Below are positions 18,180 through 28,022 of a stretch of DNA of 64,000 bases, in pieces. The stretch covers positions 279,271 through 343,270 of the forward strand of contig NZ_JAODIY010000013.1 of the NCBI RefSeq assembly GCF_026586665.1, in the 5' to 3' direction. The notes under the pieces were generated by a model. It was not told where the DNA came from. It saw only the letters and a program-made list of their open reading frames with translations, and did not search any database. Origin of the DNA: Halovenus rubra (GTDB lineage Archaea > Halobacteriota > Halobacteria > Halobacteriales > Haloarculaceae). Numbering within the stretch: the stretch's first letter is position 1; each line of letters begins with the position of its first letter. The translations under genes and the position numbers were made by a program.

Positions 18180-18899
18180 TTACGCAAGTACGAACTCGAT
18201 GCGGTCGACATCTTCGCCCTTGGAGGTCCGGTTGATGATATCGATGTGGCCGACATCACCGAGGCTATCGACGTGTGTGCCGCCACAGGGACACATATCA
18301 AACGCCTCGATTTCAACCACACGAAGCGGGTCAACCGAGTCGGGAATCAGGTTGAGTAGTGCACGTCCCTCATCGACTTCCCGTTCAACCTCCTCGCGTG
18401 GGCGGTTCGCCTTCGTGACACCGTAATCTTGGTCAATAGCCTCGTTGGACAGACGTTCAATCCGGTCGATATCCTCGGTATCGAACTCGGCGGGCTCGAA
18501 GTCAATTCGTGAACGGTCCGGCTGAATCTGATTGCCGGCCGTTGTAGCGTCGTATTCGTCGAGGACGATGCGAGAGAGAACATGTTGAGCCGTATGCATC
18601 CGGCGGAGGTTTTCTCTCCGCTTGGCATCGATCTCTCCCTCAACGGACGTTCCTTTGGCCGGTAGGTCTCCCGAAAAAGAGTCAATATAATGGCGCACAT
18701 CGCCGTGGTTTTTCCGGGCGTCAGTAATACTGGCTTGCCCACCGTCCCAAGAGAGTGTGCCGTGGTCCGGTGGTTGGCCACCACCCTCGGGATAGAAATA
18801 CGTCGAATCGAGAATGATATACTCTTCTGTTGCCTCAGTCACCGTCGCCGTGAATTCAGTCGTACCATCGTCGGCAGGCAAGTACAGTAACTCAGTCAT
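18180..18899 (-). CDS. alaX: Alanyl-tRNA editing protein AlaX
   Basis: A 239-residue free-standing editing domain that hydrolyses Ser or Gly wrongly attached to tRNA-Ala. The N-terminal beta domain carries FYPEGGGQPPDHG, the zinc/catalytic HxxxH is in RRMHTAQHVLSR, and the second metal pair is in CPCGGTHVDSLGDVG. Length fits the AlaX-M type. ATG 18899 (MTELLYLPADDG) is preferred; the frame runs 19 codons further upstream but would overlap the divergent permease promoter. Confidence 0.93.
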   Translation of the reverse strand: MTELLYLPADDGTTEFTATVTEATEEYIILDSTYFYPEGGGQPPDHGTLSWDGGQASITDARKNHGDVRHYIDSFSGDLPAKGTSVEGEIDAKRRENLRRMHTAQHVLSRIVLDEYDATTAGNQIQPDRSRIDFEPAEFDTEDIDRIERLSNEAIDQDYGVTKANRPREEVEREVDEGRALLNLIPDSVDPLRVVEIEAFDMCPCGGTHVDSLGDVGHIDIINRTSKGEDVDRIEFVLA

Positions 18900-18980
18900 G
18901 TACAGACATTGAACGTACTGCCTAAAGAATCGGTCGGAGAAATCAGTAGGATACATTACACTGCGCCGAGAGGGAGAGAT

Positions 18981-20237
18981 ATGGCAGAGATACTATTCAT
19001 CGTCGGCGTCCTCGTGGCAGTCTTTGTCGGGTACAACATCGGTGGTTCCTCGACAGGTGTTGCCTTCGGGCCGGCTGTCGGTAGTCGCATCGTTCGCAAA
19101 GTGACTGCCGGTGTGTTGTTTACGCTTTTTGCTTTTATCGGTGCGTGGACCGTTGGGCGCAACGTCATCGACACGATGAGCAGCGAGATTGTTGCTGCAT
19201 CGGCCTTTTCTCTTGAGGCGAGCGTTGGCGTCCTGTTTTTTACTGGACTCTCGCTATTGATATCAAATCTCTATGGAGTCCCAGCGTCGACCTCAATGAC
19301 AGCAGTCGGTGCAATCGTCGGACTGGGGTTGGCAACGGGAACACTCGACGCCGCACTGATGTTTACTATCCTCTCAGCATGGATTGTTGCCCCACTGATT
19401 GCAATCGTTATTGGAGCAGTTATCGGCCGGTATTTGTACCCATCCCTTGACGCACGGTTTGCGTTCGGTCGGCTTCAGGAGCCATTACTCAATCTCAACA
19501 CCGATGGAGCGATTCCACGACCGGGGCTCAACGAGAACGCGTCTCGCAGAGATATTGTTGGGTCAACGCTCGTGTTGCTGATTGCTTGCTATATGGGGTT
19601 CAGTGCAGGAGCCTCAAACGCGGCGAACGCGGTCGCCCCATTGGTTGGAAACGAGGCTGTCGATGCTGGCCCAGCTATTCTCTTGGCGGTCGGGTCAATC
19701 AGCCTCGGCGGCTTGACGATTGCGCGGCGGACGCTCGACACCGTCGGCAATGATATCACTGACTTGCCGATACTTGCGGCACTTATCGTTTCGACGACTG
19801 GTGCGACGATTATAACTGTGCTTTCGTGGTTCGGGATTCCAGCAAGTCTCGCAGTGAGTACGACCAGTTGTATTATTGGCTTGGGCTGGGGACGAGCGAG
19901 TCGTGCACGAACGCTTGCGGAGATAGCTGCCCCGCGGGCAACGAATCATGAACCGACCACTGTGAAGACGGGAGCGCTGGCGGCCGGGCCAGACACAGAG
20001 TCTCCCGAGACAACAGCAAGTCCGACAGTCGGTGACCTCGCCAAAGGCAAGGTTCCTGAGCCCGAACGACAGGTTCCCGACGGCGGTGTGGCGTCGATTG
20101 GCGACGAGGACCCCGCAGAACTGTCCGCCGAAAGCCTGTTCGACTCGGGCGCTACTGTTCGAATCGTTGTACTGTGGGTTCTCACACCAACACTCTCGGT
20201 TGTTGGAGCATTTGTTCTGTTCTCGATTATCGGATAG
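18981..20237 (+). CDS. Inorganic phosphate transporter, PiT family
   Basis: A 418-residue membrane permease that takes up phosphate with a cation. The two inverted PiT signatures are visible: [19 protein letters not shown] near the N-terminus and [17 protein letters not shown] in the second half, with about ten membrane helices. A hydrophilic acidic loop (about residues 315-385, rich in Thr, Pro and Glu) sits before the last helix. ATG 18981 follows an AT-rich box at about 18950. No PhoU gene is adjacent. Confidence 0.9.
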   Translation: MAEILFIVGVLVAVFVGYNIGGSSTGVAFGPAVGSRIVRKVTAGVLFTLFAFIGAWTVGRNVIDTMSSEIVAASAFSLEASVGVLFFTGLSLLISNLYGVPASTSMTAVGAIVGLGLATGTLDAALMFTILSAWIVAPLIAIVIGAVIGRYLYPSLDARFAFGRLQEPLLNLNTDGAIPRPGLNENASRRDIVGSTLVLLIACYMGFSAGASNAANAVAPLVGNEAVDAGPAILLAVGSISLGGLTIARRTLDTVGNDITDLPILAALIVSTTGATIITVLSWFGIPASLAVSTTSCIIGLGWGRASRARTLAEIAAPRATNHEPTTVKTGALAAGPDTESPETTASPTVGDLAKGKVPEPERQVPDGGVASIGDEDPAELSAESLFDSGATVRIVVLWVLTPTLSVVGAFVLFSIIG

Positions 20238-20322
20238 GCCCAATCATCGCATACTGTCGTTTTGAAATTATACGCCAGCCTGAGCTCTACCACCCACTAC
20301 GGCGAAACGACAAGTCGAATCA

Positions 20323-20330
20323 TTTTAAAG
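20323..20330 (+). promoter_or_regulatory. TATA box of rps17e
   Basis: The sequence ttttaaag is centred 30 nt before ATG 20357, which marks the S17e start inside a much longer open frame. Confidence 0.6.
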
Positions 20331-20356
20331 GATGTCCCAGTTACGTAGGGACACTA

Positions 20357-20548
20357 ATGGCCATCAAACCTGCATATGTAAAGAAAACGGGTCGCATCCT
20401 CATGGAGCGATACCCGGACGCGTTCGGACCTGACTTCGAGCACAACAAAGAAGCCGTCAACGAACTTACCGACATTGAGTCGAAAGGCGTCCGCAACCGT
20501 ATCGCGGGCTACGTCACACGGAAGCAAGACACCCAGCAGCCTGCATAA
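20357..20548 (+). CDS. rps17e: 30S ribosomal protein S17e
   Basis: A 63-residue ribosomal protein (eS17). It starts [20 protein letters not shown] and has the conserved [33 protein letters not shown] region (quoted in overlapping parts; helix 2 begins near residue 28). The open frame extends to 20174, but the family start is at 20357, supported by its own TATA box. It is monocistronic here. Confidence 0.95.
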   Translation: MAIKPAYVKKTGRILMERYPDAFGPDFEHNKEAVNELTDIESKGVRNRIAGYVTRKQDTQQPA

Positions 20549-20663
20549 CGCTGTTCTCTACGAACGCTTGCCTGCAGTCGACACAGTTGGACCACAGACA
20601 GAAGCAGAGCGATTCGTCTTTTCGGATTTTCTGTTAGCTCAAGGCAAAACCGAACGTACCCGG

Positions 20664-21130
20664 TTATCTATCAAGCTGTCGCTGTGACTGGAACTGCTCG
20701 CCGACAAACTGCTTTTGTTCGCTGACTAGCTTGAATGCACGCATGAGGGCTGTCCGCGTGATGTGATCGCACAACTGGCCTGCTTATCGACGACAGGAAG
20801 ACGCCCAACATCAACAGTATCCAGTTGTTCGAAGGTATCTATCACGTCGACGGACAGTCGACCGTTTCAAGCGCGTCGACCGAAGTCATCGCGTCTGCAA
20901 CCGATTTGTGAGGAATATCTACAGACTGTTATCTTCAAGCGTTACGATACTGACGAACGTCCCGCCGTCGAAGACTGGGTATCCAATCTGTCTATCTTCG
21001 AGCATGGCATCGAGAGCTGTAGCGAGTGGTTTCGTTCTTTGGTTGTCTCTAACTCAGTGACAGACGTCATCACTGCTTCAACAGACAGTCGGGAGACAGC
21101 AGAGCGCAGTTGTCTGTAGTTGAGCAGACG
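20664..21130 (-). pseudogene. Decayed CBS-domain protein (C-terminal part, possibly of an M50 site-2 protease)
   Basis: Read on the minus strand across three frames, this gap gives tandem CBS domains: VEAVMTSVTELETT, then AMLEDRQIGYPVFDGGTFVS and IVTLEDNSL, then VADAMTSVDALETV, then DVIDTFEQLDTVDVGRLPVV, then DHITRTALMRAFKLVSEQK with a stop at 20664. The order Y-P-V-x-x-G ... V-T-L-E-D and G-R-L-P-V-V-D ... I-T-R-T-x-L-M-R-A-F is a classic CBS pair, as at the C-terminus of haloarchaeal M50 proteases or channels. Several frameshifts and a TAG break it, and no N-terminal membrane part is left. Confidence 0.7.
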
Positions 21131-21222
21131 TTTGACGGCTGGTTAAAACTTATGTCGAATGGATGGCGGACAGTGTATGTGGTAAGCGGACCGGTTAAGT
21201 TTGTGTGGGCTAAGAGCCATAT

Positions 21223-22131
21223 ATGAGTGAGGCAACTGACCTTGAGGAGTTACGGCGCGGGACCGACCTCGTGAAACGCGGCTTTGCTAAGATGCAAAAA
21301 GGGGGCGTCATCATGGATGTCGTCACCGAGGAGCAGGCCAAGATTGCCGAAGATGTCGGTGCTGTCGCCGTGATGGCGCTCGAAGCAGTGCCAGCAGATA
21401 TCCGTAAACGCGGCGGCGTTGCCCGGATGGCAGACCCAGCCGATATCGAGGATATCATCGACTCCGTCTCGATTCCAGTGATGGGGAAGGCACGTATCGG
21501 GCACACTACCGAAGCCCAGATTCTCGAAGCTATTGGCGTCGACATGATTGACGAGTCGGAGGTTCTCACGCCGGCCGATGACAAATACCACATCGACAAG
21601 CGTGAGTTTACTTCACCGTACGTCTGTGGTGCACGGAACCTCGGCGAGGCGCTCCGTCGTATCAACGAGGGCGCAGCAATGATTCGGACCAAAGGCGAGG
21701 CTGGAACTGGAGATGTCAACCAAGCAGTCCACCACCAACGCAACATCAAAAGCGCCATTCGGAAGCTCAAAGGGATGAGCCACGAGGAGCGCGAACACTG
21801 GGCTCGCGAAAACGAAGCACCCGCAGAACTCGTCCACGACACCGCCGAGCGTGGCCGGTTGCCGGTCGTCAACTTCGCTGCCGGTGGTATTGCAACACCC
21901 GCCGACGCGGCACTGATGATGCATCACGGCTGTGATGGCATCTTCGTTGGGTCGGGCATCTTCGGAGCAGAGAATCCGCGAGCGATGGGACAGGCAATTG
22001 TCGAAGCAGTAAATAACTGGGACGACCCAGAGACGCTCTCTGGAATCGCCGCAAACGCTGGCCAAGGTATGAAAGGCGACGCGAACGCTGACCTCGACGA
22101 AGACGAGAAGTTACAGGACCGCGGCGTATAG
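21223..22131 (+). CDS. pdxS: Pyridoxal 5'-phosphate synthase lyase subunit PdxS
   Basis: A 302-residue TIM-barrel subunit that builds PLP from ribose 5-phosphate, glyceraldehyde 3-phosphate and ammonia supplied by PdxT. Nearly every residue fits the family: [18 protein letters not shown], the two active-site lysines (VMGKARIGH and the [13 protein letters not shown] loop) and [17 protein letters not shown]. Length is normal. The glutaminase pdxT is not adjacent. A TATA-like catatatg lies just upstream, close to the start. Confidence 0.97.
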   Translation: MSEATDLEELRRGTDLVKRGFAKMQKGGVIMDVVTEEQAKIAEDVGAVAVMALEAVPADIRKRGGVARMADPADIEDIIDSVSIPVMGKARIGHTTEAQILEAIGVDMIDESEVLTPADDKYHIDKREFTSPYVCGARNLGEALRRINEGAAMIRTKGEAGTGDVNQAVHHQRNIKSAIRKLKGMSHEEREHWARENEAPAELVHDTAERGRLPVVNFAAGGIATPADAALMMHHGCDGIFVGSGIFGAENPRAMGQAIVEAVNNWDDPETLSGIAANAGQGMKGDANADLDEDEKLQDRGV

Positions 22132-22139
22132 AACGCCAG

Positions 22140-22769
22140 TTACTCGTTACTGTCGCCGACGACTTCGCTGTAGGCTGCAACACCAACAAGAGAGATAGCG
22201 CTGAACACAGCAGCGCCTGCTGCAGCAGGGCCGAAATTCAATCCGCTGTCTCCGCCACCACCGAGGCTCGTGAGTTCTGTTTCGACGTTATCTTCGCCGA
22301 CGACTAACACACCCTTCATACCGAGTGCCTTGTGTGGAACACAGTAATATTGGTGCGCTCCCGCCTCGCCTTCTTCTGGTGTGAACTCGTAAGTAAAGCC
22401 CGCTTCACCAACAAGAGACGAATCAGATACCTCTTTACTGTCGATGGGGCCCTGCTCACCTACGACGTTGTGAGATCCGCCGGCCCCTGTCCACGTCCAC
22501 ACGATAGTCGTGCCGGGTTCGACATAGAGCGCAGGGGGGTCAAACTGTAGTCCTTGCGGGCCTGCCCCAACATCAACGACAATTTCGTCCATCCCGCTGG
22601 CATCGACAGTGGTACCATCCCACTCAGCATCGGAGAGGTACCCACCGTACGCGTCAGACTGTGCGCTTGCCGTCCCGGCACCCGCTACACCAAGTGTCGC
22701 TGCTGCGCCGACACCGGCTTTGAGTGCTTGCCGTCTCGTCACTGCTGGCGTTGACTCGCGTTCCTTCAT
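22140..22769 (-). CDS. Halocyanin (plastocyanin-like blue copper protein)
   Basis: A 209-residue exported electron carrier. The N-terminus has a Tat-type signal (VTRRQALKAGVGAAATLGVAG). The cupredoxin domain (about 60-160) shows all type 1 copper ligands: the first His in GGSHNVVG and Cys, His and Met in YYCVPHKALGMKG. A C-terminal membrane helix (about 180-203) anchors it to the outer face of the membrane. Likely donor or acceptor in respiration. Alone on this strand; its promoter lies in the 250-nt gap to the right. Confidence 0.94.
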   Translation of the reverse strand: MKERESTPAVTRRQALKAGVGAAATLGVAGAGTASAQSDAYGGYLSDAEWDGTTVDASGMDEIVVDVGAGPQGLQFDPPALYVEPGTTIVWTWTGAGGSHNVVGEQGPIDSKEVSDSSLVGEAGFTYEFTPEEGEAGAHQYYCVPHKALGMKGVLVVGEDNVETELTSLGGGGDSGLNFGPAAAGAAVFSAISLVGVAAYSEVVGDSNE

Positions 22770-23018
22770 ATACCCCTATGTCGCAGTTTCCAACGTATAA
22801 ATCCGATTGTTCTGTCCCGGTCAAACAGTGTAACTGTAGACCCAATAGGTCAGTACTCGCCTGTACGGTACTCTGTCAGCTCTGGATGAACACTAGCAAA
22901 GCACAGGTTACGACGTGGCCACGTTGTGGACGAAAAAATACCTATTTCGTATAACTAATCTGTGTACTGGGAATGTGTCAGCGGTCACTACGTATATTCT
23001 AACGCAGTGGTTCGGGCA

Positions 23019-23450
23019 TCAATCAGCCGCGTCAGCTTCTAATTCGAGGAGCGCACAGACATCGCCATTGGCGTCAAAGCAGTCGGGGCATTGGGGTTCG
23101 CGGTCGATGATTGTGTCGAGGCGCTCCGCGACTGTTTCGTCGATAACCGCCTCCAGTTGCTGGGCTTCGACACGGAAGTCGTCCACATCGAGCACTTCGA
23201 CAAGGAACCGCTCGATGATACAGTAGTTCTGGAGGGCATCTCTGGCGCGGACAATGCCATCATCGGTTAGGTCAACTCCCTTGTATTTTTCGTGGTCACA
23301 CAACCCGTCATTTTCGAGTTTTCCAATCATTTCGTTGGCGCTTGCGGGACTTACGTCAAGCATGTCTGCGATTGCGCCTGTTGAGGCCGGGCCGTCCTCA
23401 ATCTCCTGTACGAGATAGATGGCTTTTAGATACTGGTTTGCCGTGTTCAT
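23019..23450 (-). CDS. DtxR/SirR-family metal-dependent regulator
   Basis: A 143-residue repressor of the DtxR family, which binds Fe(II) or Mn(II) and controls metal uptake and storage. The N-terminal wHTH starts MNTANQYLKAIYLVQE and has the recognition helix in MLDVSPASANEMIGKLEND. The dimerisation domain has the usual CIIERFL ... EAQQLE stretch of ligands, and the C-terminus a CPDC ... CALLE cluster typical of haloarchaeal members. ATG 23450 is the family start. Just downstream of the ferritin-like gene on the same strand, so likely one transcript. Confidence 0.9.
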   Translation of the reverse strand: MNTANQYLKAIYLVQEIEDGPASTGAIADMLDVSPASANEMIGKLENDGLCDHEKYKGVDLTDDGIVRARDALQNYCIIERFLVEVLDVDDFRVEAQQLEAVIDETVAERLDTIIDREPQCPDCFDANGDVCALLELEADAAD

Positions 23451-23541
23451 GCGTGCCTCCGTCGGTATCGGTCGGTCGGTCGATGCTTTCGTGTCCGGGT
23501 ACACAGGGTTGTTTGGGTTTTCTGAGCGACAGTCCCACCAA

Positions 23542-24021
23542 TCATGTCCGGCTCTCCATTAGCGTCGTGACCTCTTCGACGCCTTCTTCTTCCTCTTCAC
23601 GAATAGCTGTAAGTTCCTCAAGCAGTACTGTTCTGTCGACGCTAAACTCGGCATCGGACGTATTGATGGAGTCGATGAGGTCATCATAGAATTTGTAGGC
23701 GGTTTCCTCGTTACAAAGCTGGTCATAGAGGACGCCATCGAAATCCTGGTCGCTCTCGTACTGCTGTTCGACTAGCATCTGTATCTGGTCGAACGGAATC
23801 GTCTCCGCGTCAAGCTTGTCAACAAGCGCTTCGATGCGCTCACGATGCTTAGCGGATTCATCGGCTGCCTCGGCCAACAACTCGTGGATTTCGTCGTCGA
23901 GGTCGTCAGCCTCGTCGGCATGTTTCTCGGCACGTGCCTCGACGACTTCCTCCAGAACAACACCAATCTGGAGCAATCGGGCGAGTTGGTGGTCCGAAGA
24001 GACCGGCGACTGAACGCTCAT
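23542..24021 (-). CDS. Ferritin-like helical protein
   Basis: A 159-residue, strongly acidic all-helical protein. Helices carry regular Glu/His spacings (EEVVEARAEKHADEADDLDD, later ESAKHRERIEALVDKL) compatible with a ferritin-like four-helix bundle. I recognise it as the partner that haloarchaea often encode beside DtxR/SirR regulators, but the metal site is not proven. ATG 24021 (MSVQSPVSSDHQ) is chosen over one six codons upstream. It precedes the DtxR gene by 91 nt, which suggests iron homeostasis. Confidence 0.65.
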   Translation of the reverse strand: MSVQSPVSSDHQLARLLQIGVVLEEVVEARAEKHADEADDLDDEIHELLAEAADESAKHRERIEALVDKLDAETIPFDQIQMLVEQQYESDQDFDGVLYDQLCNEETAYKFYDDLIDSINTSDAEFSVDRTVLLEELTAIREEEEEGVEEVTTLMESRT

Positions 24022-24121
24022 CGGCACCCCAGGGAACAAACCCCGAACTCAACTACTGCGCGGTTCATACAGGCAACTCGGGTATACATCCCCTTAAGCG
24101 GTTCCCTGTCAGGTTGGCGGG

Positions 24122-25011
24122 CTATTCTCGCCACAGGGCAGTCACTGTGCACGTCTCGTCGAGTTCAATTACCAAGGTATCGCCGTTGAGCGTGATGTTT
24201 GTTCTGACAGCGATTGGGTTCTCTGCAGTCTGTTCTATCTGTGTTCTGTCTGGTCTGACAAGCGCGTTCGAGCCAAAAAGTAGGCCACTAATACCGTCCC
24301 ATGCTCTTTGTAGAAGGCGCGAGCGGACGGCATACTCGCAATGAGTATCTGCAACGGTGGTTCAAGGCCGTACCAACAGCGATTGCAGGATACAACCGTC
24401 TTGTACTCGAAAGGCGTTTCTTGTTCGTTGTTGGGCTTGATTTCGGCAGTGGTATCCCCCCAACAGCGCGGACAGAGGCCTTGTCTTGCAAGGTTGATAC
24501 CGTGGGTGGTTCGTTTGGCGACGGCCTCTGCCAGTTCTTCGAGTGAACGACCACGGTAGGCCCCCGGGGGTGTAGGATACCCTAATATAACAGGGTCTTG
24601 TTCACATAACACGAAGAGTTGGTCTTGCTTATACCTGATTTAGAGTGGGTCACCACATTTGGGACAGTCCCAAGATGATTCAGCCGTCTCGTCGCCACTA
24701 CCGTCTCCGTACGTCCCCGCGTACACGGCTGAGACGACTGCAAGCCCCGACGAGCGAATCGAATATTTGTCGTCAGCCTTCTCGATGAACCCCTCACTGA
24801 GCTTGTCTAAATGGTAATTGAACTGTCCGCTATCTTCGACACCAACACGCCTGCGGAGTTCGGAAAACGAGAGCCCGTCACTCTCGGTCTGAAACGCGTC
24901 AGCAAGTTCGAGCAGGATTGTTAAGCGTGTTTCATCGCCAAGAATCGAAAACGCATCTTCGGGAGCCCACAGATGTTCAGAGTCGGGCGTATCTGCCGGT
25001 TGCTCTGCCAT
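24122..25011 (-). pseudogene. Broken winged-HTH regulator (ArsR-like with zinc-binding tail)
   Basis: ATG 25011 opens an ArsR-like wHTH (FSILGDETRLTILLELADAF ... GQFNYHLDKLSEGFIEK) that runs to a zinc knuckle CPKCGDPL and then hits an in-frame TAA at 24640-24642. The same frame continues with VLCEQDPVILGYPTPPGAYR, CPRCWG and CNRCWYG, as expected for the intact protein, until about 24297. There a one-base shift is needed to continue with GISGLLFGSN ... NITLNGDTLVIELDE to a TAG at 24122. One nonsense and one frameshift therefore interrupt an otherwise complete protein of about 295 residues. Only the DNA-binding half could still be made. Confidence 0.8.
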
Positions 25012-25057
25012 ACCGTTTACTCTGTACGAGAGCTGAAATATTTCAGGGATGCTCCGC

Positions 25058-27787
25058 TTACTCAGTCAACAGCCGACGGAGGACAAGGTGGAGCACACCG
25101 CCGTTCTCGACGTACTCGACAGCTGCGGGCGTTCCGACCTGTGCTGTGACGGGGAACTGAGTTGTTTCACCGGTTTCATCTTCTGCTCTGACCGTCAGTT
25201 CGTCGTTCGGTTCGAGGCCGTCCTCAAGCCCACGAATCTCGAAGACTTCGCTGCCATCAAGGCCGAGTGATTCCCAGGAGTCTCCGTGCTGGAACTGAAG
25301 GGGCAAAACACCCATTCCGATGAGGTTGTCGCGGTAGATTCGTTCGTAGCTTTCGGCGATTGTCGCCTGGATACCGAGTAGGTCAGTCCCTTTGGCAGCC
25401 CAGTCGCGACTCGACCCGGTTCCGAACTCGATGCCGGACATGGCGACAAGCGGCGTGTCTTCGTCCTGATAGCGCATGCTTGCGTCGTAGACTGTTGTCT
25501 CTTCGTCTGTCGGATGGTGGACCGTATAGCCACCTTCAACGTCGTCGAGCATCTGGTTCTCGATTCGGACGTTGGCGAATGTCCCCCGCATCATGACCTC
25601 GTGGTTGCCACGCCGTGCGCCGTAAGTGTTGAATTCGTAGGGTTCGACGCCACGCTCTTCGAGCCACTCACCGGCTGGCAGTTCCTCGTTGAACGGCCCA
25701 GCAGGACTAATGTGGTCTGTCGTTACGGTATCCCCAAGTGTCAACAGACAGCGTGCTCCGTCGATATCCTTAACGCCCGGCTCTTCAAGCGGGAAGTCCC
25801 TGAAAAACGGCGGCTCACGGATATAGGTTGACTCGTCGTCCCACTCGTAGACATCGCCGGTCGGCGCTTCAAGTGTGTCCCAACGGTCGTCGCCCTCGAA
25901 AGCGCTTGCGTACTTTGCCTCGAACATCTCGGGTGAGACGTTGTCGTGAATCGTCCGATGAATCTCGTCAGGGTCAGGCCAGATATCGTCAAGATAGACC
26001 GGGTCGCCCGCCTCGTTCGTCCCCAGTGGCTCTGTTTCGAGGTCAATATTCATCCGTCCAGCCAACCCGTAGGCGACGACCAGCGGTGGGCTGGCGAGGT
26101 AGTTCGCGCGAATCTTCGGGTGGATACGCGCCTCGAAGTTTCGATTGCCCGAGAGAACACTCGTCGTCCAGAGGTCGTGTTCTTCAATAGCGGCCTCAAT
26201 TGGGTCAGGAAGTGGGCCAGAGTTTCCGATACAGGTCGTACAGCCGTACCCGACGACGTGGTAGCCAAGCGCTTCGAGGTCGTCGAGCAAGTCGGCCTGT
26301 TCGAGATACTCCGTGACTACTTTACTTCCGGGTGCAAGCGATGTCTTTACATAATCCGGTACTTCGAGGCCTTCCTCGGCGGCATTCCGGGCAAGCAACC
26401 CGGCAGCAACCATCACTGACGGGTTGGAGGTATTGGTACAGCTCGTAATCGCGCTGACGAGGACACTCCCGTGGCCAATTTCGGTCTCTGTCCCATCATC
26501 GAGTGTGACTGGAACTGTTTCGTTGAGTGTCTGCTGGTTGGTATCAGTGACGACGCCGCCGTCACTTTCGGCTGCACCCGAGTCGACGACCCCCTCTTCT
26601 TCGAGCAGTGTCGGGAAATGCTCGTCAAGGTCACCCATCGGAATCCGTGAATGCGGCTTCTTGTGGCCAGCAAGACTTGGCTCCACGTCGCCAAGGTCGA
26701 AGTTGACGGTCTCAGTGAACTCGGGGTCGTGTTCGCCAAACAGCCCTTGGGCTTCGAGATACTCCCGAACCAGTTCGATATGGTCGTCCTCACGACCAGT
26801 GAGCTCCAGATACTCAAGCGTTTTCTCGTCGGCAGGGAACATGCTGATAGTACAGCCGTGTTCGGGTGACATGTTCGCGATGGTCGCACGGTCGGCGACT
26901 GAAAGTTGCGAGACGCCGGGCCCATAGAACTCGACGAACTTGTCGACAACGCCCACCTGTCGGAGTGTCTCTGTGATATGGAGCACGAGGTCAGTAGCGG
27001 TCGCTCCCTCCGGTAGGTCGCCGGTGAGTTTGACGCCGACAACCTCTGGCAAAGTCATGGTAATTGGCTGGCCAAGCAGTGCGGCCTCCGCTTCGATACC
27101 GCCAACACCCCAGCCGACGACCCCGATGCCGTTGATCATCGGCGTGTGGCTGTCGGTACCGACAAGTGTGTCGGGCAGAAGCCACTGTTCGCCGTCTATC
27201 TGACGGCTGTGAACGACTCGGCCGAGATGTTCGAGGTTGACTTGATGGACGATGCCAGTCCCCGGGGGAACGACGTTGAAATCCTCGAAGGCTTGTTCTG
27301 CCCACTTGATTGCTTTATATCGCTCCTCGTTGCGCTCGTATTCCATCTCGACGTTTTTCTCGTAAGCGTCGTCGGAGCCAAAGTAATCGACTTGCACACT
27401 GTGGTCGATGACGAGGTCCGCAGGAATCTCTGGTTCTACAATATCAGGGTCTTCGCCAGCACGCAGGGCCGCCGAGCGCATCGCCGCGAGGTCGACCACT
27501 GCTGGCACACCTGTCAAGTCCTGCAAAACAATTCGTGACGGGTTGAAGGGCACTTCTACGTCCGGGACAGCAGGCTCCCACGACGCTGCGTTTCGAACGT
27601 CTTTGGCTGTAATACGCTCACCGTCGACGTTTCGTAGGACAGCTTCGAGGAGGATTCGGATACTCACCGGCAACGAATCGAGGTCACAGAGCCCCTGTTC
27701 CTCAAGAACCGTGAGGTCTGCTATCTTATACGATGTTCCGTCGACTGAGAGTTCTCGAACTGCATCGAAGGGGTCTACATCTGCCAT
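25058..27787 (-). CDS. acnA: Aconitate hydratase (AcnA type)
   Basis: A 909-residue TCA-cycle enzyme interconverting citrate and isocitrate through a [4Fe-4S] cluster. The three cluster Cys are in SAITSCTNTSNPSVM and GYGCTTCIGNSGPL; the swivel domain has GSSRDWAAKG and MGVLPLQF. Length and order match the AcnA/IRP1 class. It is monocistronic, close to the disrupted wHTH gene at its 3' side. The 235-nt gap upstream holds its promoter and nothing else recognised. Confidence 0.97.
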   Translation of the reverse strand: MADVDPFDAVRELSVDGTSYKIADLTVLEEQGLCDLDSLPVSIRILLEAVLRNVDGERITAKDVRNAASWEPAVPDVEVPFNPSRIVLQDLTGVPAVVDLAAMRSAALRAGEDPDIVEPEIPADLVIDHSVQVDYFGSDDAYEKNVEMEYERNEERYKAIKWAEQAFEDFNVVPPGTGIVHQVNLEHLGRVVHSRQIDGEQWLLPDTLVGTDSHTPMINGIGVVGWGVGGIEAEAALLGQPITMTLPEVVGVKLTGDLPEGATATDLVLHITETLRQVGVVDKFVEFYGPGVSQLSVADRATIANMSPEHGCTISMFPADEKTLEYLELTGREDDHIELVREYLEAQGLFGEHDPEFTETVNFDLGDVEPSLAGHKKPHSRIPMGDLDEHFPTLLEEEGVVDSGAAESDGGVVTDTNQQTLNETVPVTLDDGTETEIGHGSVLVSAITSCTNTSNPSVMVAAGLLARNAAEEGLEVPDYVKTSLAPGSKVVTEYLEQADLLDDLEALGYHVVGYGCTTCIGNSGPLPDPIEAAIEEHDLWTTSVLSGNRNFEARIHPKIRANYLASPPLVVAYGLAGRMNIDLETEPLGTNEAGDPVYLDDIWPDPDEIHRTIHDNVSPEMFEAKYASAFEGDDRWDTLEAPTGDVYEWDDESTYIREPPFFRDFPLEEPGVKDIDGARCLLTLGDTVTTDHISPAGPFNEELPAGEWLEERGVEPYEFNTYGARRGNHEVMMRGTFANVRIENQMLDDVEGGYTVHHPTDEETTVYDASMRYQDEDTPLVAMSGIEFGTGSSRDWAAKGTDLLGIQATIAESYERIYRDNLIGMGVLPLQFQHGDSWESLGLDGSEVFEIRGLEDGLEPNDELTVRAEDETGETTQFPVTAQVGTPAAVEYVENGGVLHLVLRRLLTE

Positions 27788-28022
27788 GATTATCGATAGT
27801 ACGAAATAGGGTCTTTAATCGGTTACCCATATATTCCTTATATGTATCGTAACACCTAGCAGTCCTCCCAACGTTACGCTATGACAAGATACCGAAACTG
27901 TGTACTGCCTTCCTCAAATACCCACTATAGAGCAGGACTGATAGGTCTCGAACGAGAGTGCGTATTCTCAACAGAGTGGACAGCAAAAATTGAGGGTGAG
28001 AGCCGACTACCGACTACCGAAG

